63,869 nt of DNA from Deinococcus gobiensis I-0 (lineage in GTDB: Bacteria > Deinococcota > Deinococci > Deinococcales > Deinococcaceae), in assembly GCF_000252445.1 (NCBI RefSeq), contig NC_017790.1, positions 808,001 to 871,869 on the forward strand, read 5' to 3'. Each line of letters starts with the position of its first letter. The first letter of the stretch is position 1. A program made the position numbers and the translations under genes. Shown one piece after another: positions 10,346 to 18,708 of the stretch. Under the pieces are notes generated by a model that made no database searches, was not told the DNA's origin, and saw nothing but the letters and a program-made list of their open reading frames with translations.

Positions 10346-10978
10346 TCAGCCGGCGGCGTGGACGGCGAGCGCGACCGTCAGCACGAGGCCGATGCCCATC
10401 ACCGTCAGGGCCGGGCGACGGGTCTTTTTCAGGAACAGCAGGATGCCGATACCGGTCAGGGAAATGAGGGTGAGGGCGAGGCCGCTCAGGTCGATGGCCC
10501 AGCGCCAGCCCGTCCCCGCGTCGCGGCCCCGGTGCAGGTCGTTGAAGACGGCCAGACTGCCCTGCTCCAGCACGTTGACCGTGTACTTCCCGGTCTTGAC
10601 GTCGATGAAGGCGTCGGCGCTGTAGCCCGGGGCCAGGAAGCTGATGTCGGCCTCGCCCCCGTTGACCGTGGTGTTGCCGGCGCGGCCCTTGAGGCCCTGG
10701 TCGGCCCGCAGCTGCTCGGCGACGGCCAGCCAGTTGACCTTGCCCTGGTCGGTCCAGCCCGGCGACAGCGTGCCCGACACGGTGCGCTTGACCTCCTGGA
10801 TGCCCAGCGTCCACTCGGGATGGTTCAGGGTAATGCCGCTGACCGAGAAGAACAGGACGATGAGCAGGCTGATCATGCTGGTGTAGGTATGGACCCAGCG
10901 GAGCCAGACGTTCCACTGGGCCTTCGCGCTGCGCCTGCGGCCTGCGGGCCTGGGCTCAGGCCTTGCCGAAACTGACAC
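10346..10978 (-). CDS. PepSY-associated transmembrane protein
   Basis: This membrane protein of ~210 residues has one helix near residues 28-50 ([17 protein letters not shown]) followed by the family pattern LNHPEW. An extracytoplasmic PepSY-like region comes next (~residues 60-140, with [16 protein letters not shown] strand and LHRGRD). Two further helices lie at the C-terminus, starting at [18 protein letters not shown]. Relatives sit in membrane electron-transfer or iron-reduction systems. No ATG is available; a GTG at 10978 that overlaps the end of the DUF2271 gene is the best start. It is the last gene of a VIT-ApbE-DUF2271-PepSY operon, so it may carry or receive electrons from the flavinylated component (inference). 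Confidence 0.8.
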   Translation of the reverse strand: MSVSARPEPRPAGRRRSAKAQWNVWLRWVHTYTSMISLLIVLFFSVSGITLNHPEWTLGIQEVKRTVSGTLSPGWTDQGKVNWLAVAEQLRADQGLKGRAGNTTVNGGEADISFLAPGYSADAFIDVKTGKYTVNVLEQGSLAVFNDLHRGRDAGTGWRWAIDLSGLALTLISLTGIGILLFLKKTRRPALTVMGIGLVLTVALAVHAAG

Positions 10979-11524
10979 TGGCGGCCTCGATGTCGTTGTT
11001 GGTCCCGAGCGTCTTCTTGAAGCGTGCTCGCGCCCACCGTCAGCTGGCTCGCGCACGAGACTGTAGGGACCGTGCTCGCGGGCCGTTTCCAGGCACACGT
11101 AGTAGTCGCCCTGGGGCAGCGCCGCGCCCTTGTCACTCTTGCCGTCCCAGGCGACGGCGTAGGAACCGGGATTGCGGGTGGCGCTGCTGACGGTCGAGAC
11201 GAGGTCGCCGTTGTCGCGGGTCCAGCGGCGCAGTTCGGCCAGCCAGCGGGGATTCTGGCGGCCCTGCGACACCCAGACCGTCAGGTTCCGGACCGTCTTG
11301 CCCGCCGAATCTTCGATCCAGACGGCGACGTAAGGGCGCTTGACCCGGCCGGTGGCCTGGGTCGCCACCGTGAACTGGATGTTGAGGGCCATGCCGGTCG
11401 CCCAGGGCTTGCCGGAGGTGGCGGCGGCGGCCAGGTTGCCGGGCAGCAGGCGGGCAGAGACGAGGGCGGCCGTGGCGGCGGCGAGTTTGGTGATGAAGCT
11501 GCGGCGGGTTTCGGGCTGGGTCAT
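10956..11524 (-). CDS. DUF2271 domain protein with Tat signal (two frameshifts)
   Basis: The protein starts with a twin-arginine export signal ([16 protein letters not shown], residues ~6-22) and continues with the DUF2271 fold ([55 protein letters not shown]). After VRE the frame breaks twice within about 30 bases (around 11033-11047). Removing one base at each place gives LTVGAST and then [19 protein letters not shown], the usual end of the family, with TGA at 10956-10958. Two indels so close suggest poor sequence rather than real decay. Adjacent ApbE and PepSY genes point to an exported redox protein, possibly carrying covalent FMN (inference from context). Confidence 0.78.
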
Positions 11525-11572
11525 GGCTGTGGTCTCCTGAAGGGAAGATGCGCGTCAAGTGTTGAGCGGGGG

Positions 11573-12553
11573 TTAAAACGGCGGATCGGCAGGCCAGGTG
11601 GCGCTGCGGCGCAGTTCTCCGTCTGCCGTGAAGATCAGGGCGGCGGTCTGCGGAAGGGTGGCGATCAGGTCCAGGCCGGGGCCGGGGCCCAGAACGCTCA
11701 GGGCGGTGGCGAGGGCGTCGGCGGTCACGCAGTCGGGGGCCAGGACCGTGACGCCCGGCACGTCGGCCACCGGCCGGCCCGTCCTGGGGTCCAGAACGTG
11801 CGAGTGGTGCTGGCCGCCCACGTCGTAGCCCCGGTGGGCCTGGCCGCTGGTCGCCAGCGCCGCGCCGCGCACCCGGACCCGGGTCAGGGCGGGGGCGTCG
11901 TCGCGCCGGGTCTGGGGATCGGCGACGGCGACCAGCACGCCCGCCGGGCCGGACGCCCGCAGGTCTCCTCCCGCGTTCACGAGGACGGTCCCCACCCCCG
12001 GCTGGGCGGCCGCCTCCTCGACCATGCGGTCGACGATGAAGCCCTTGGCCAGCGCATTGAGGCCCAGTGGAGAACGGGTGTGGAGGGTCGCCGTGCCGTC
12101 GCCGTGCTGGCTCCAGGGGGCCTGACGCAGGGCGGCCACGACGCGGTCGAGTTCGGCGGCCTGCGGCGGGTGGCCGCTGCGGCTCGCCTCCTGCCACATG
12201 GCCCCCAGCGCGTCCGCGCCCGCATGAAAGGCGTTGCCGGTCCGGACCCGCCAGGTCTCGGCCAGGGTCAGGACCGCGTTCAGCTCCGGACTGAGGCGCA
12301 CGGCCTCCTCCGGGCGGCGGGTCCAGCGGCTCAGCTCACTTTCGGGATCGAAGCGGTTGAACAGGGCGCTCAGCCGTTCGAGTTCCGCCAGGGCGCGGCC
12401 CTCGGCCGCCTGTGCCTGTGCGCGCCCCCGCGCCGTGATCTGCACCTCCACCTGCGTGCCCAGCAGGCGTTCGTAGGTGGTATGGAGGTGATAGGACCTC
12501 CGGAACAGGGGGGGCAACCGAAGCACGGCGGAAGTATGGCGGGCCTGTGTCAA
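11573..12553 (-). CDS. apbE: FAD:protein FMN transferase (ApbE family)
   Basis: ApbE enzymes attach FMN from FAD to a threonine or serine of an extracytoplasmic redox protein. Family blocks are all visible in 326 residues: GTQVEVQI near the N-terminus, NALAKGFIVDRM, LVNAGGDLRASG, ALATSG, LDPRTGRPV and TADALATALSVLG. The TTG start at 12553 is uncertain, and a GTG nine codons further in is possible. Neither gives a clear signal peptide or lipobox, which is unusual since most ApbE proteins act outside the membrane. Cytoplasmic action on a Tat substrate before export is one explanation. It lies 26 bases after the VIT gene and before DUF2271, its likely target or partner. Confidence 0.88.
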   Translation of the reverse strand: MTQARHTSAVLRLPPLFRRSYHLHTTYERLLGTQVEVQITARGRAQAQAAEGRALAELERLSALFNRFDPESELSRWTRRPEEAVRLSPELNAVLTLAETWRVRTGNAFHAGADALGAMWQEASRSGHPPQAAELDRVVAALRQAPWSQHGDGTATLHTRSPLGLNALAKGFIVDRMVEEAAAQPGVGTVLVNAGGDLRASGPAGVLVAVADPQTRRDDAPALTRVRVRGAALATSGQAHRGYDVGGQHHSHVLDPRTGRPVADVPGVTVLAPDCVTADALATALSVLGPGPGLDLIATLPQTAALIFTADGELRRSATWPADPPF

Positions 12554-12579
12554 TGTTTGACGAAGGAAGTGTGCGTGAT

Positions 12580-13128
12580 CTATCCGGCCGAGCCGAGGCG
12601 GCCGAGCCAGACGCCGACGGCGAAGACGACGGCGCCGCCGACGATGACCTGAAGGATGGTCTGGGGCAGGGGACTGCGCATGTACTTCCAGCGGATCAGG
12701 GCGATGAGCAGCAGCTCGACGACGACGACCGCGTAGGCCAGCGTGAGGGCCGTACGCAGGTCCGGAATGAGGAAGGGGAGGGTGTGGAGCATGCCGCCCA
12801 AGACGGTGGCGAGGCCGGTGATGACGCCGCGGGCGAGGGGAGCGCCGCGTCCCGACACCACGCCGTCGTCGCTGAGGGCCTCGGCGAGGCCCATGCTGAT
12901 GCCGGCGCCGACGCTGGCGGCGAGGCCGACGAAAAAGGCGTCGATGGGTTTGCCGGTCAGGCCCGCCACCGCGAAGATGGGGGCGAGGGTGCTGACCGAC
13001 CCGTCCATGAGCCCCAGCAGTGCGGGCTGCACCTTCTGGAGCACGAACGTATGTTCGCCGGGCACAGGGGGCATGGCCTGTCCCTCGGCAGCGTCCTGGG
13101 TCTGGGGTTGCGGCAGGGGAGTCGTCAT
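12580..13128 (-). CDS. VIT/CCC1-family metal ion transporter
   Basis: This 182-residue membrane protein is of the VIT1/CCC1 type, whose members export or store Fe(II) or Mn(II). Hallmarks are [16 protein letters not shown] in the first helix and [21 protein letters not shown] in the second, which supplies acidic residues for the metal path. Further helices lie around residues 95-115, 120-140 and 155-175. The ATG at 13128 has an ideal AGGAGG site, whereas an ATG 39 bases upstream would place the start inside a palindromic operator. It resembles the VIT part of MbfA but lacks the ferritin-like domain. It heads the iron/redox operon. Confidence 0.88.
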   Translation of the reverse strand: MTTPLPQPQTQDAAEGQAMPPVPGEHTFVLQKVQPALLGLMDGSVSTLAPIFAVAGLTGKPIDAFFVGLAASVGAGISMGLAEALSDDGVVSGRGAPLARGVITGLATVLGGMLHTLPFLIPDLRTALTLAYAVVVVELLLIALIRWKYMRSPLPQTILQVIVGGAVVFAVGVWLGRLGSAG

Positions 13129-13146
13129 GCCCTCCTGTGTATCACT

Positions 13147-13165
13147 GTTGAGAATGATTCTCAAC
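13147..13165. promoter_or_regulatory. Perfect 19-bp Fur-like palindrome upstream of the VIT operon
   Basis: GTTGAGAATGATTCTCAAC is a 9-1-9 perfect inverted repeat of the TGAGAAT-N-ATTCTCA type bound by Fur/Mur-family metalloregulators. It lies 19 bases upstream of the VIT start codon, just before the ribosome-binding site. This fits iron (or manganese) control of VIT-ApbE-DUF2271-PepSY. Family assignment is by motif resemblance. Confidence 0.7.
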
Positions 13166-13215
13166 AAGGTAGACAGACCCGAATACTCGGAAATGAGGTC
13201 CGGGGAGGAAGGGGC

Positions 13216-14520
13216 TCAGGGGGACCGGGGCAGCGTGACCGTGACCACGAGCCCGGTCGGGCGGTTGGCGCCGAACCGGACCCCGCCGCCGTGCAGCTCG
13301 GCCGCCCGCTGCACGATGGCGAGGCCCAGACCGTTGCCCTCGTCGCTCCGGGTCTGGTCGACCTGATAGAAGGCCTGGGTCAGGTAGGGCAGCTGGGACT
13401 CGGGGACGCCGGGGCCGGTGTCGCGCACCACGAGGCGCACCTCGGCGGGGCCGCCCGTGACCTCGGCGCTCACGTCGGCTCCCCGGCCATGGTGCAGGGC
13501 GTTGCCGATCAGGTTCTCGACCAGGCGGGTCAGCAGCACCTCGTCGCCCGGCAGCGTGGTCTCGCCCGAGGTCCTGAAGTCGAGCTTGATGTCGGGGGCC
13601 GTCTCGCGCGCCCGGTCCACGGTCTCGCCGGTCAGGCGGGCCAGGTCCACCGGAATGCGCCGCACCGGCTGCGTGCCGCGCGCCAGCAGCAGCAGATGTT
13701 CGGTCAGGCGCTGCATCCGGTCGACATCCACCAGGGCCTCGCGCATGTCGTGTCTCAGCTCGGCCGGGTCGCGCCGCCCGCTCAGCGATCCCTGAAGGCG
13801 GATCTTGAGGGCCGCGAGCGGCGAACGCAGGTCGTGGGCCGCCGCCCGCGTGAATTCCTCCTCGCGTTCGCGGACCTCGGCGAGCTGCGCGAAGGAGGCC
13901 TGGAGGGTTCCGGCCAGGCGGCCGAGTTCGTCGTTGCGCTCCACGCCGGGCAGGGGGCGGCGCAGGTTGCGGCCCTGTTCCAGCCGCGCCGCCGCCTCCT
14001 GAAGCCGGGCCAGGGGACGCAGCAGCCGTCCCGCCAGCAGGAAACTGAGGAAGGCGACGAGGGCCGCCGCCGCCGGAACGGTCACGGCCAGGGCGCGCAG
14101 GTAGGCCTGGAGCGGGTCGACGATGCCCAGAACGTCGCTGGCGATCTGCGCCTGGGCCAGCTGCCCGCCGACCGAGACGGGCGCGACGAGCACCTGATGG
14201 TTGGAGCGCGGCGTGTAGCCGGTGGGCAGGTCGGTGGGCAGGCCCGGAAACTCCTCCGTGACCGCGACCACCCGGCCGCCCAGCACGACCCGCGCGTCCA
14301 CGTTCCGCGGCAGCGCGGTGATGGGCAGCGGCGGGTCGCCGGGGGCGGGGCGGCTGCGGCCGACCTCCTGGGCCAGCACGGGCAGCAGCGTCGTGAGGCG
14401 CTGGTACTCGGCCGTGACCAGAAAGGAGCGCAGGGCGAGAAACTGCACGGCGGCCACGACCAGGACGACGATGGCGGTCTGGAGCGCCACGCCCAGGGCC
14501 AGCCGGGTGCGGATGGTCAC
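13216..14520 (-). CDS. Sensor histidine kinase
   Basis: This 434-residue two-component kinase has transmembrane helices at residues ~10-30 and ~143-165 enclosing an extracytoplasmic sensor of ~110 residues. A HAMP linker follows (~165-220), then the phosphoacceptor box AAAHDLRSP with His229. The ATPase domain has the N-box [11 protein letters not shown]1 [10 protein letters not shown] and G2 GNGLGLAIV. The GTG start overlaps the stop of the response regulator by four bases, so the pair is coupled. Its 3' end is 50 bases before the palindrome of the metal operon. Whether it senses metal or oxidative stress is not shown; the neighbours only suggest it. Confidence 0.92.
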   Translation of the reverse strand: MTIRTRLALGVALQTAIVVLVVAAVQFLALRSFLVTAEYQRLTTLLPVLAQEVGRSRPAPGDPPLPITALPRNVDARVVLGGRVVAVTEEFPGLPTDLPTGYTPRSNHQVLVAPVSVGGQLAQAQIASDVLGIVDPLQAYLRALAVTVPAAAALVAFLSFLLAGRLLRPLARLQEAAARLEQGRNLRRPLPGVERNDELGRLAGTLQASFAQLAEVREREEEFTRAAAHDLRSPLAALKIRLQGSLSGRRDPAELRHDMREALVDVDRMQRLTEHLLLLARGTQPVRRIPVDLARLTGETVDRARETAPDIKLDFRTSGETTLPGDEVLLTRLVENLIGNALHHGRGADVSAEVTGGPAEVRLVVRDTGPGVPESQLPYLTQAFYQVDQTRSDEGNGLGLAIVQRAAELHGGGVRFGANRPTGLVVTVTLPRSP

Positions 14521-15176
14521 GGCGCGCGGTAGCCCAGGCCCCGCAGGCTCTGCACGGCCTCGGGGGCCAGCTTGCGCCGCAGGTAGCTCACGTAGACGTC
14601 GACCACACGCATCTCGCCCGCGAATTCCGGTCCCCAGACGCGCCGCAGCAGTTCCTCCCGGGTAAACCACCGCTCGCGCGACAGCACCAGCGCCTCCAGC
14701 AGGGCGTATTCGCGGCCCGTCAGGCCGACGGGCTGCCCTTGCCACAGCAGGTGGCGCGAGGCCACGTCGAGCAGCCCCTGGCCCCCCGCGAATTCGATCC
14801 GGGCGCTGCGCACCGCCGCTCCCCGCCGCACGATGGCCCGCAGGACCGCCAGCAGCTCGGGCAGTTCGAAGGGTTTGACCAGATAGGCGTCGCCGCCCAG
14901 GTCCAGGCCCTCGACGCGGTCGCACAGCGCGCCGCGCGCCGTCAGGAACACGATGGGCAGCTCGGCCCCCGTGGCCCGCAGCTGCCGCGCGACCTCGAAC
15001 CCGCTCAGGCCCGGCAGCATGACGTCGAGCAGCAGGGCGTCGAACCCGCCTGCCTGGGCGCTTGCCAGCCCGCGCGCGCCGTCGGATTCCCACTGGACCT
15101 CGTGTCCGGCGTCCGTCAGGGCGTGGGAGGTCGGCAGCGCGATCCGGCGGTCGTCCTCGACCAACAGCAGGCGCAC
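14517..15176 (-). CDS. OmpR/PhoB-family response regulator
   Basis: This 219-residue regulator has an N-terminal receiver with acidic pair VEDD, phosphoacceptor Asp51 (LLLDVMLPG), conserved Thr in FLTARG and Lys in VKPFE. A C-terminal winged helix follows ([31 protein letters not shown]). It starts with GTG, is encoded upstream of its partner kinase, and is divergent from the exported Dps gene, which is a natural candidate target. Confidence 0.93.
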   Translation of the reverse strand: MRLLLVEDDRRIALPTSHALTDAGHEVQWESDGARGLASAQAGGFDALLLDVMLPGLSGFEVARQLRATGAELPIVFLTARGALCDRVEGLDLGGDAYLVKPFELPELLAVLRAIVRRGAAVRSARIEFAGGQGLLDVASRHLLWQGQPVGLTGREYALLEALVLSRERWFTREELLRRVWGPEFAGEMRVVDVYVSYLRRKLAPEAVQSLRGLGYRAP

Positions 15177-15291
15177 GGCCTTAAAGCCGTCCGGAAAAGG
15201 TGGGAAGCGCAGTCATGTCGCCCATGCTAGGGGGCCGCCCCCAGGCAAGCGGACAGCGTTCATTTATGCGCCCTTTACCGGCCGGAAGTTC

Positions 15292-15320
15292 TTGCACCCG
15301 TCTAACACAGCCTCTCTACC
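15292..15320 (+). promoter_or_regulatory. Possible promoter for the dps gene
   Basis: TTGCAC at 15292-15297 and TCTACC at 15315-15320 are separated by 17 bases, about 70 bases before the Dps start. The -35 is fair and the -10 weak, so this is tentative. No copy of the Fur-like palindrome is found here. Confidence 0.3.
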
Positions 15321-15388
15321 GTTCGGGTCAGAAGCCCGCGCGCCCGGCTCCTGACCTCGGCGCACGTCCTCAGCTTCCTGGAGACTCT

Positions 15389-16102
15389 ATGAAGAACATC
15401 ATCCTGACCTCGGCCCTCCTCCTCGGTACGGCCCTCGCCGGCGGCGCGGGCGCCCAAAGCGCCGGCATGGGCGTGCCCTCGACCAACGTCAACGCGGCAG
15501 CCTCGACCAGCGGTCAGGCCAGTGCCCAGAGCACTGGTACGGCCTCGCCCCTGCCCTACAACCGCGCGACCACGCTGCCCAGCTCCGGTACCACCGACCT
15601 CAACAAGAGCGTCGCGGCCCTCCAGAACACCCTGACCGAACTCCAGGCGCTGCAGCTCCAGACCAAGCAGGCCCACTGGAACGTCTCCGGGACCCTGTGG
15701 TACACCCTGCACGAACTGCTTCAGGACCACTACGAGGGCATCAGCAAGTACGCCGACGACGTGGCCGAGCGGCAGCTCGCGGTCGGGGCGTCGAGCGACG
15801 GCCGGGCGATCACGATCGTCGCGGCGTCGCGCCTGCCCGAGATTCCCGGCGGCTTCCTCGACGACGCGCAGGTCATCTCCTTCCTGACCTACCAGTACGA
15901 GACGGTCGGCCAGCGCATCTACCAGCGCATCGGCGACGTCGAGAAGGTGGACCCGACGACGGCCAATCTGCTTCAGGAAGTCGAGCACGCCATCGAGAAG
16001 TACCAGTGGCAGATGCGCGCTTTCCTCCAGAACACGCCGACCGATCCCAACACCGGCGCTGACCTCAACAACGGCCGGCCCGTGCCCCTGCGCGGCAAGT
16101 AA
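15389..16102 (+). CDS. Exported Dps/ferritin-like iron storage protein
   Basis: Dps proteins oxidise Fe(II) with peroxide, store it and protect DNA. The ferritin-like part keeps the ferroxidase ligands with exact Dps spacing: His96 (KQAHWNV), His108 (TLHELL), Asp123 and Glu127 (ADDVAER). Unlike ordinary cytoplasmic Dps, it starts with a signal peptide (MKNIILTSALLLGTALAGG) and a ~45-residue Ser/Thr/Ala-rich linker. That is the layout of Deinococcus Dps2, thought to act at the envelope. Total length is 237 residues. GGAG precedes the ATG at 15389. A 9-bp hairpin follows the gene. It stands beside the VIT/ApbE metal operon and a divergent two-component system. Confidence 0.92.
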   Translation: MKNIILTSALLLGTALAGGAGAQSAGMGVPSTNVNAAASTSGQASAQSTGTASPLPYNRATTLPSSGTTDLNKSVAALQNTLTELQALQLQTKQAHWNVSGTLWYTLHELLQDHYEGISKYADDVAERQLAVGASSDGRAITIVAASRLPEIPGGFLDDAQVISFLTYQYETVGQRIYQRIGDVEKVDPTTANLLQEVEHAIEKYQWQMRAFLQNTPTDPNTGADLNNGRPVPLRGK

Positions 16103-16118
16103 CCCCAGGCGAGGACCC

Positions 16119-16144
16119 GGGAACGCGAACGTGGCCGCGTTCCC
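16119..16144 (+). terminator. Hairpin after dps
   Basis: GGGAACGCG and CGCGTTCCC form a perfect 9-bp stem with an 8-nt loop, starting 16 bases after the dps stop and ending 50 bases before the next start. It is a plausible terminator or mRNA 3' stabiliser. Confidence 0.5.
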
Positions 16145-16194
16145 CTTCGCCGTTCCGGGCCCCGGACCCCCTGTTCCGGGAATGGAGAATCCTG

Positions 16195-16599
16195 GTGTCC
16201 CAGACTGCCCGTCCACTGGCGTCGGCCCCTGTGCTGGCGCTCGCCCTGCTCACCGTGACCGGCTGGATTCATTTCCGGGACATTCCTGAAAAGCTGGGGG
16301 AGACCCCCTACATGGGCTGGCTGTACATCCTGCTCGTGGCCGGCTGCGCGGCGGCCGGGGCCTGGCTGCTGTCGAACCTGTGGCGGGCCGGGTACGTGCT
16401 GGGCTCGGTCATCTCGGCCGGGGCGATCATCTTCTATGTGCTGACCCGCACCGTGGGGCTGCCGGGGGCCCGGGACGACGTGGGCAACTGGGCCGAGCCG
16501 GCCGGCATCGTCGCCCTGATCGCGGAGGTGGCCTTCCTGGTGGTCGCCGCGCTCGCCCTGCGCCGGGCCGGAGACGTGCCCGCTGTCCGGCGGGCATAA
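16195..16599 (+). CDS. Small four-helix membrane protein, unknown
   Basis: I do not recognise a function. The 134-residue protein starts with GTG behind GGAG. It consists of four hydrophobic segments: residues ~11-25, ~40-62 (WLYILLVAGCAAAGAWLLSN), ~68-88 (LGSVISAGAIIFYVLTRTVG) and ~102-123. Loops are short; the one before the last helix is acidic (GARDDVGNWAEP). It follows dps in the same direction, but a hairpin lies between them. Confidence 0.8.
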   Translation: MSQTARPLASAPVLALALLTVTGWIHFRDIPEKLGETPYMGWLYILLVAGCAAAGAWLLSNLWRAGYVLGSVISAGAIIFYVLTRTVGLPGARDDVGNWAEPAGIVALIAEVAFLVVAALALRRAGDVPAVRRA

Positions 16600-16626
16600 G
16601 AGCCGGGTCCAGAACGCACAGACGGA

Positions 16627-16665
16627 CAGGGGGCAGGGCCGAAGTGTACTGGCCCTCGCCCCCTG
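16627..16665. terminator. Bidirectional terminator between convergent genes
   Basis: CAGGGGGCAGGGCC (16627-16640) pairs with GGCCCTCGCCCCCTG (16651-16665) with a single bulged base and a 10-nt loop. Outer bases AGAGCC/GGCTCT extend the pairing. It separates the small membrane protein from the M24 gene on the other strand. Confidence 0.75.
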
Positions 16666-16684
16666 CCGGGCTCTTCCGGTGCTC

Positions 16685-17911
16685 CTACACAGGGACCGTG
16701 AGGCTCTGGAGGTCGCGGGGGTAGAGGCTGAGGCGCTCGGCCCCCGTCTCGGTCACGACCAGGGTATCGGAGTGGCGGAAGCCCCCCAGCCCCGGCACAT
16801 AGATGCCCGGTTCGATCGAGAAGATCATGCCGGGCCGAATTTCGGTCGGGTCGTCGAGGTCGAGGAAAGGATGCTCGTGGCCTTCCATGCCGAAGGCGTG
16901 CCCCGTGTGGTGCCGCACGTAGGGCATTGCCCCATGGGCTTCCAGTACCGCCCGGACCTCCTGCTCGACCTCGTGACAGGGGCGACCGGGCTTCAGGGCC
17001 GCCATGCCCGCATCCTGGGCCGCCAGCATGGCGCCGAACCACCGCGCCTGTTCCGGGGTGGGCTCCCCGACGAACATCGTGCGCTCCAGCTCGCTCTCGT
17101 AGCCGCCGACCACCCCGTAGGCCCCGGTCACGAGAATGTCGCCGGCCTGGACGCCGCCGGTCTGGTGCAGGCCGTGCGGGTTGGCGGTGTTGCGCCCCCG
17201 GATGAACATGGTATTGGCGGGCAGGCCCTCGCGCGCCTTGGGCACGTAGCGGGACCCCAGGGCGGCCAGCATGTCGCGCGTGGCCCGCAGGCTGGTCTCG
17301 TGCGACACGAGCATCTCGTCGCTGCCGATTTCCAGGGCCTGCTGCATGAGACCGTGCGCGTAGTCTCCCCAGTGGCACGCCTCGCGGATCAGGGCGATCT
17401 CGGCCGGACTCTTGATGGCCCGCGCGTCGTCCACGAATTCCAGGTGTTCGTGGACAGGCAGGCCGGCAGCCTCCTCCAGCCGGGGGCCCCGGTAGCCCCA
17501 GCGCGACTCGTAGCCGCCCAGGTCGGCGGCCAGGGCGCGGGCACGCGGAAACCTGCGCCGCAGCTCCCGCCCCAGGGTCAGCAGGGGGTGTTCGCCGCTG
17601 CCGCCCCCGGGATATTCCGGATACGTGACCGGGTCCCCGAGGTCCGGGCACTGCTGGCGGACATGGTCGGCCTCCAGGGCGGGCACGAACAGCGTGCCGT
17701 CGCCCGTGTCCGACACGATGGCCGCGACCGGGCGCTCGGTGGCGGCGAAATAGAAGCCGGTGAGGTAGGACACGCGCGCCGGCCCGAACACCACCATCGC
17801 GCCGTAGCCCCGCTCCTGCAAGGTGAGGGCCAGGCGGCCGCGCCGGTCGCGGTAGTCCTGCGCGGTCAGGTCGAGCGGGGCCGGCGACCCGGTCGGGAGA
17901 GTCCTGGTCAT
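16685..17911 (-). CDS. M24-fold hydrolase lacking metal ligands (creatinase/Xaa-Pro peptidase-like)
   Basis: This 408-residue protein has the two-domain pita-bread layout of Xaa-Pro peptidases and creatinase. In true M24 metallopeptidases five residues bind two metals (D, D, H, E, E). Here the first Asp is Gly263 (LVTGAYG), the second is Glu274 (YESELERT), His338 and Glu367 (SIEPG) remain, and the last Glu is Ser381 (RHSD). The ELERT-x-F-x-GEP stretch and a His246 in NTANPHG resemble creatinase, a metal-free relative that hydrolyses a guanidino C-N bond. A hydrolase of creatine-like or ureido compounds is therefore as likely as a peptidase. Start ATG overlaps the IclR stop; GGAGGTG precedes it. 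Confidence 0.85.
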   Translation of the reverse strand: MTRTLPTGSPAPLDLTAQDYRDRRGRLALTLQERGYGAMVVFGPARVSYLTGFYFAATERPVAAIVSDTGDGTLFVPALEADHVRQQCPDLGDPVTYPEYPGGGSGEHPLLTLGRELRRRFPRARALAADLGGYESRWGYRGPRLEEAAGLPVHEHLEFVDDARAIKSPAEIALIREACHWGDYAHGLMQQALEIGSDEMLVSHETSLRATRDMLAALGSRYVPKAREGLPANTMFIRGRNTANPHGLHQTGGVQAGDILVTGAYGVVGGYESELERTMFVGEPTPEQARWFGAMLAAQDAGMAALKPGRPCHEVEQEVRAVLEAHGAMPYVRHHTGHAFGMEGHEHPFLDLDDPTEIRPGMIFSIEPGIYVPGLGGFRHSDTLVVTETGAERLSLYPRDLQSLTVPV

Positions 17912-18708
17912 GAGAGCCGCACCTCCGGAACGAACTCGGGCACCTGGGCCGGGGCGAGCATGAGGTCGTGGGCGGCGCGCTGGGCGATGACCCGGATCCT
18001 CTGGCTCAGCTCGGGGACGCGCTCGCGGGTCAGGCGGCCCGACGGCCCCGCCACGCCGAGGGCCGCGATGACCTTGCCCGCCCCGTTGAGCAGCGGCGCC
18101 GACAGGCAGCGGACCCCCAGTTCCCGCTCCTCGTCGTCCTCGGCGTAGCCCTGCTCGCGCACGACCCGCAGTTCGTCCTGAAGGCGCTCCCAGCTCACGA
18201 TGGTGTGCGGGGTCCGGGCGATGAAGCCGACCTTCTGGACGATCATCTCCACGCTGCTGCCCGGCAGGTCGGCCAGGAACAGCTTGCCCACATCCGAACA
18301 GGTCAGCGGCGTGACGCTGCCCGGCGTGGTGAACATGCGCATCATGGTCAGGGGTTCGAGCTGGCTGAGGTACATGGCGGCCGTGCCGTACAGCTCGGCC
18401 AGATGCGCCGTCTCGCCCGTCGCGTCCACGAGTTCCTGGAGGTAGGGGCGCACCCGGCGCACGAGGTCGTAGCGCAGGTACAGCGAGCGCGAGATCTCCA
18501 CGATCTCGGGGCCGATGTCGTAGCGCTTGTTGACGGGGTCCTGGTGGACATAGCCCTTGGCGAGCAGGGTCTGGAGAATGCGGTGGATGGTGCTGGGAGC
18601 GAGCTGCATGCGCTGCGACAGCTCCGCGACGCTCAGGGGCCGGTGGGCCGCGACGAGGGTGCCGACCATGTCGAGCGCGCGCTCGACACTTTGCACGTTC
18701 TCGCTCAT
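17908..18708 (-). CDS. IclR-family transcriptional regulator
   Basis: This 266-residue regulator has an N-terminal winged helix (residues ~8-60: SVERALDMVGTLV, LSVAELSQRMQLAPSTIHRIL, YDIGPEIVEI). A GAF-like effector domain follows (HLAELYGTAAMYL, GVRCLSAPLLNGAGKVIAALGVAGPSGRL), which binds a small catabolite. It sits between the DUF885-like and M24 genes with 4-base overlaps on both sides. It therefore probably controls its own operon and the divergent ABC operon through the paired inverted repeats in the shared upstream region. Confidence 0.92.
   Translation of the reverse strand: MSENVQSVERALDMVGTLVAAHRPLSVAELSQRMQLAPSTIHRILQTLLAKGYVHQDPVNKRYDIGPEIVEISRSLYLRYDLVRRVRPYLQELVDATGETAHLAELYGTAAMYLSQLEPLTMMRMFTTPGSVTPLTCSDVGKLFLADLPGSSVEMIVQKVGFIARTPHTIVSWERLQDELRVVREQGYAEDDEERELGVRCLSAPLLNGAGKVIAALGVAGPSGRLTRERVPELSQRIRVIAQRAAHDLMLAPAQVPEFVPEVRLS

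Noticed and set aside
13129..13167. Upstream ATG for the VIT protein (13 residues longer)
   Set aside because: It would place coding sequence across the palindromic operator and ignore the ideal AGGAGG before 13128.
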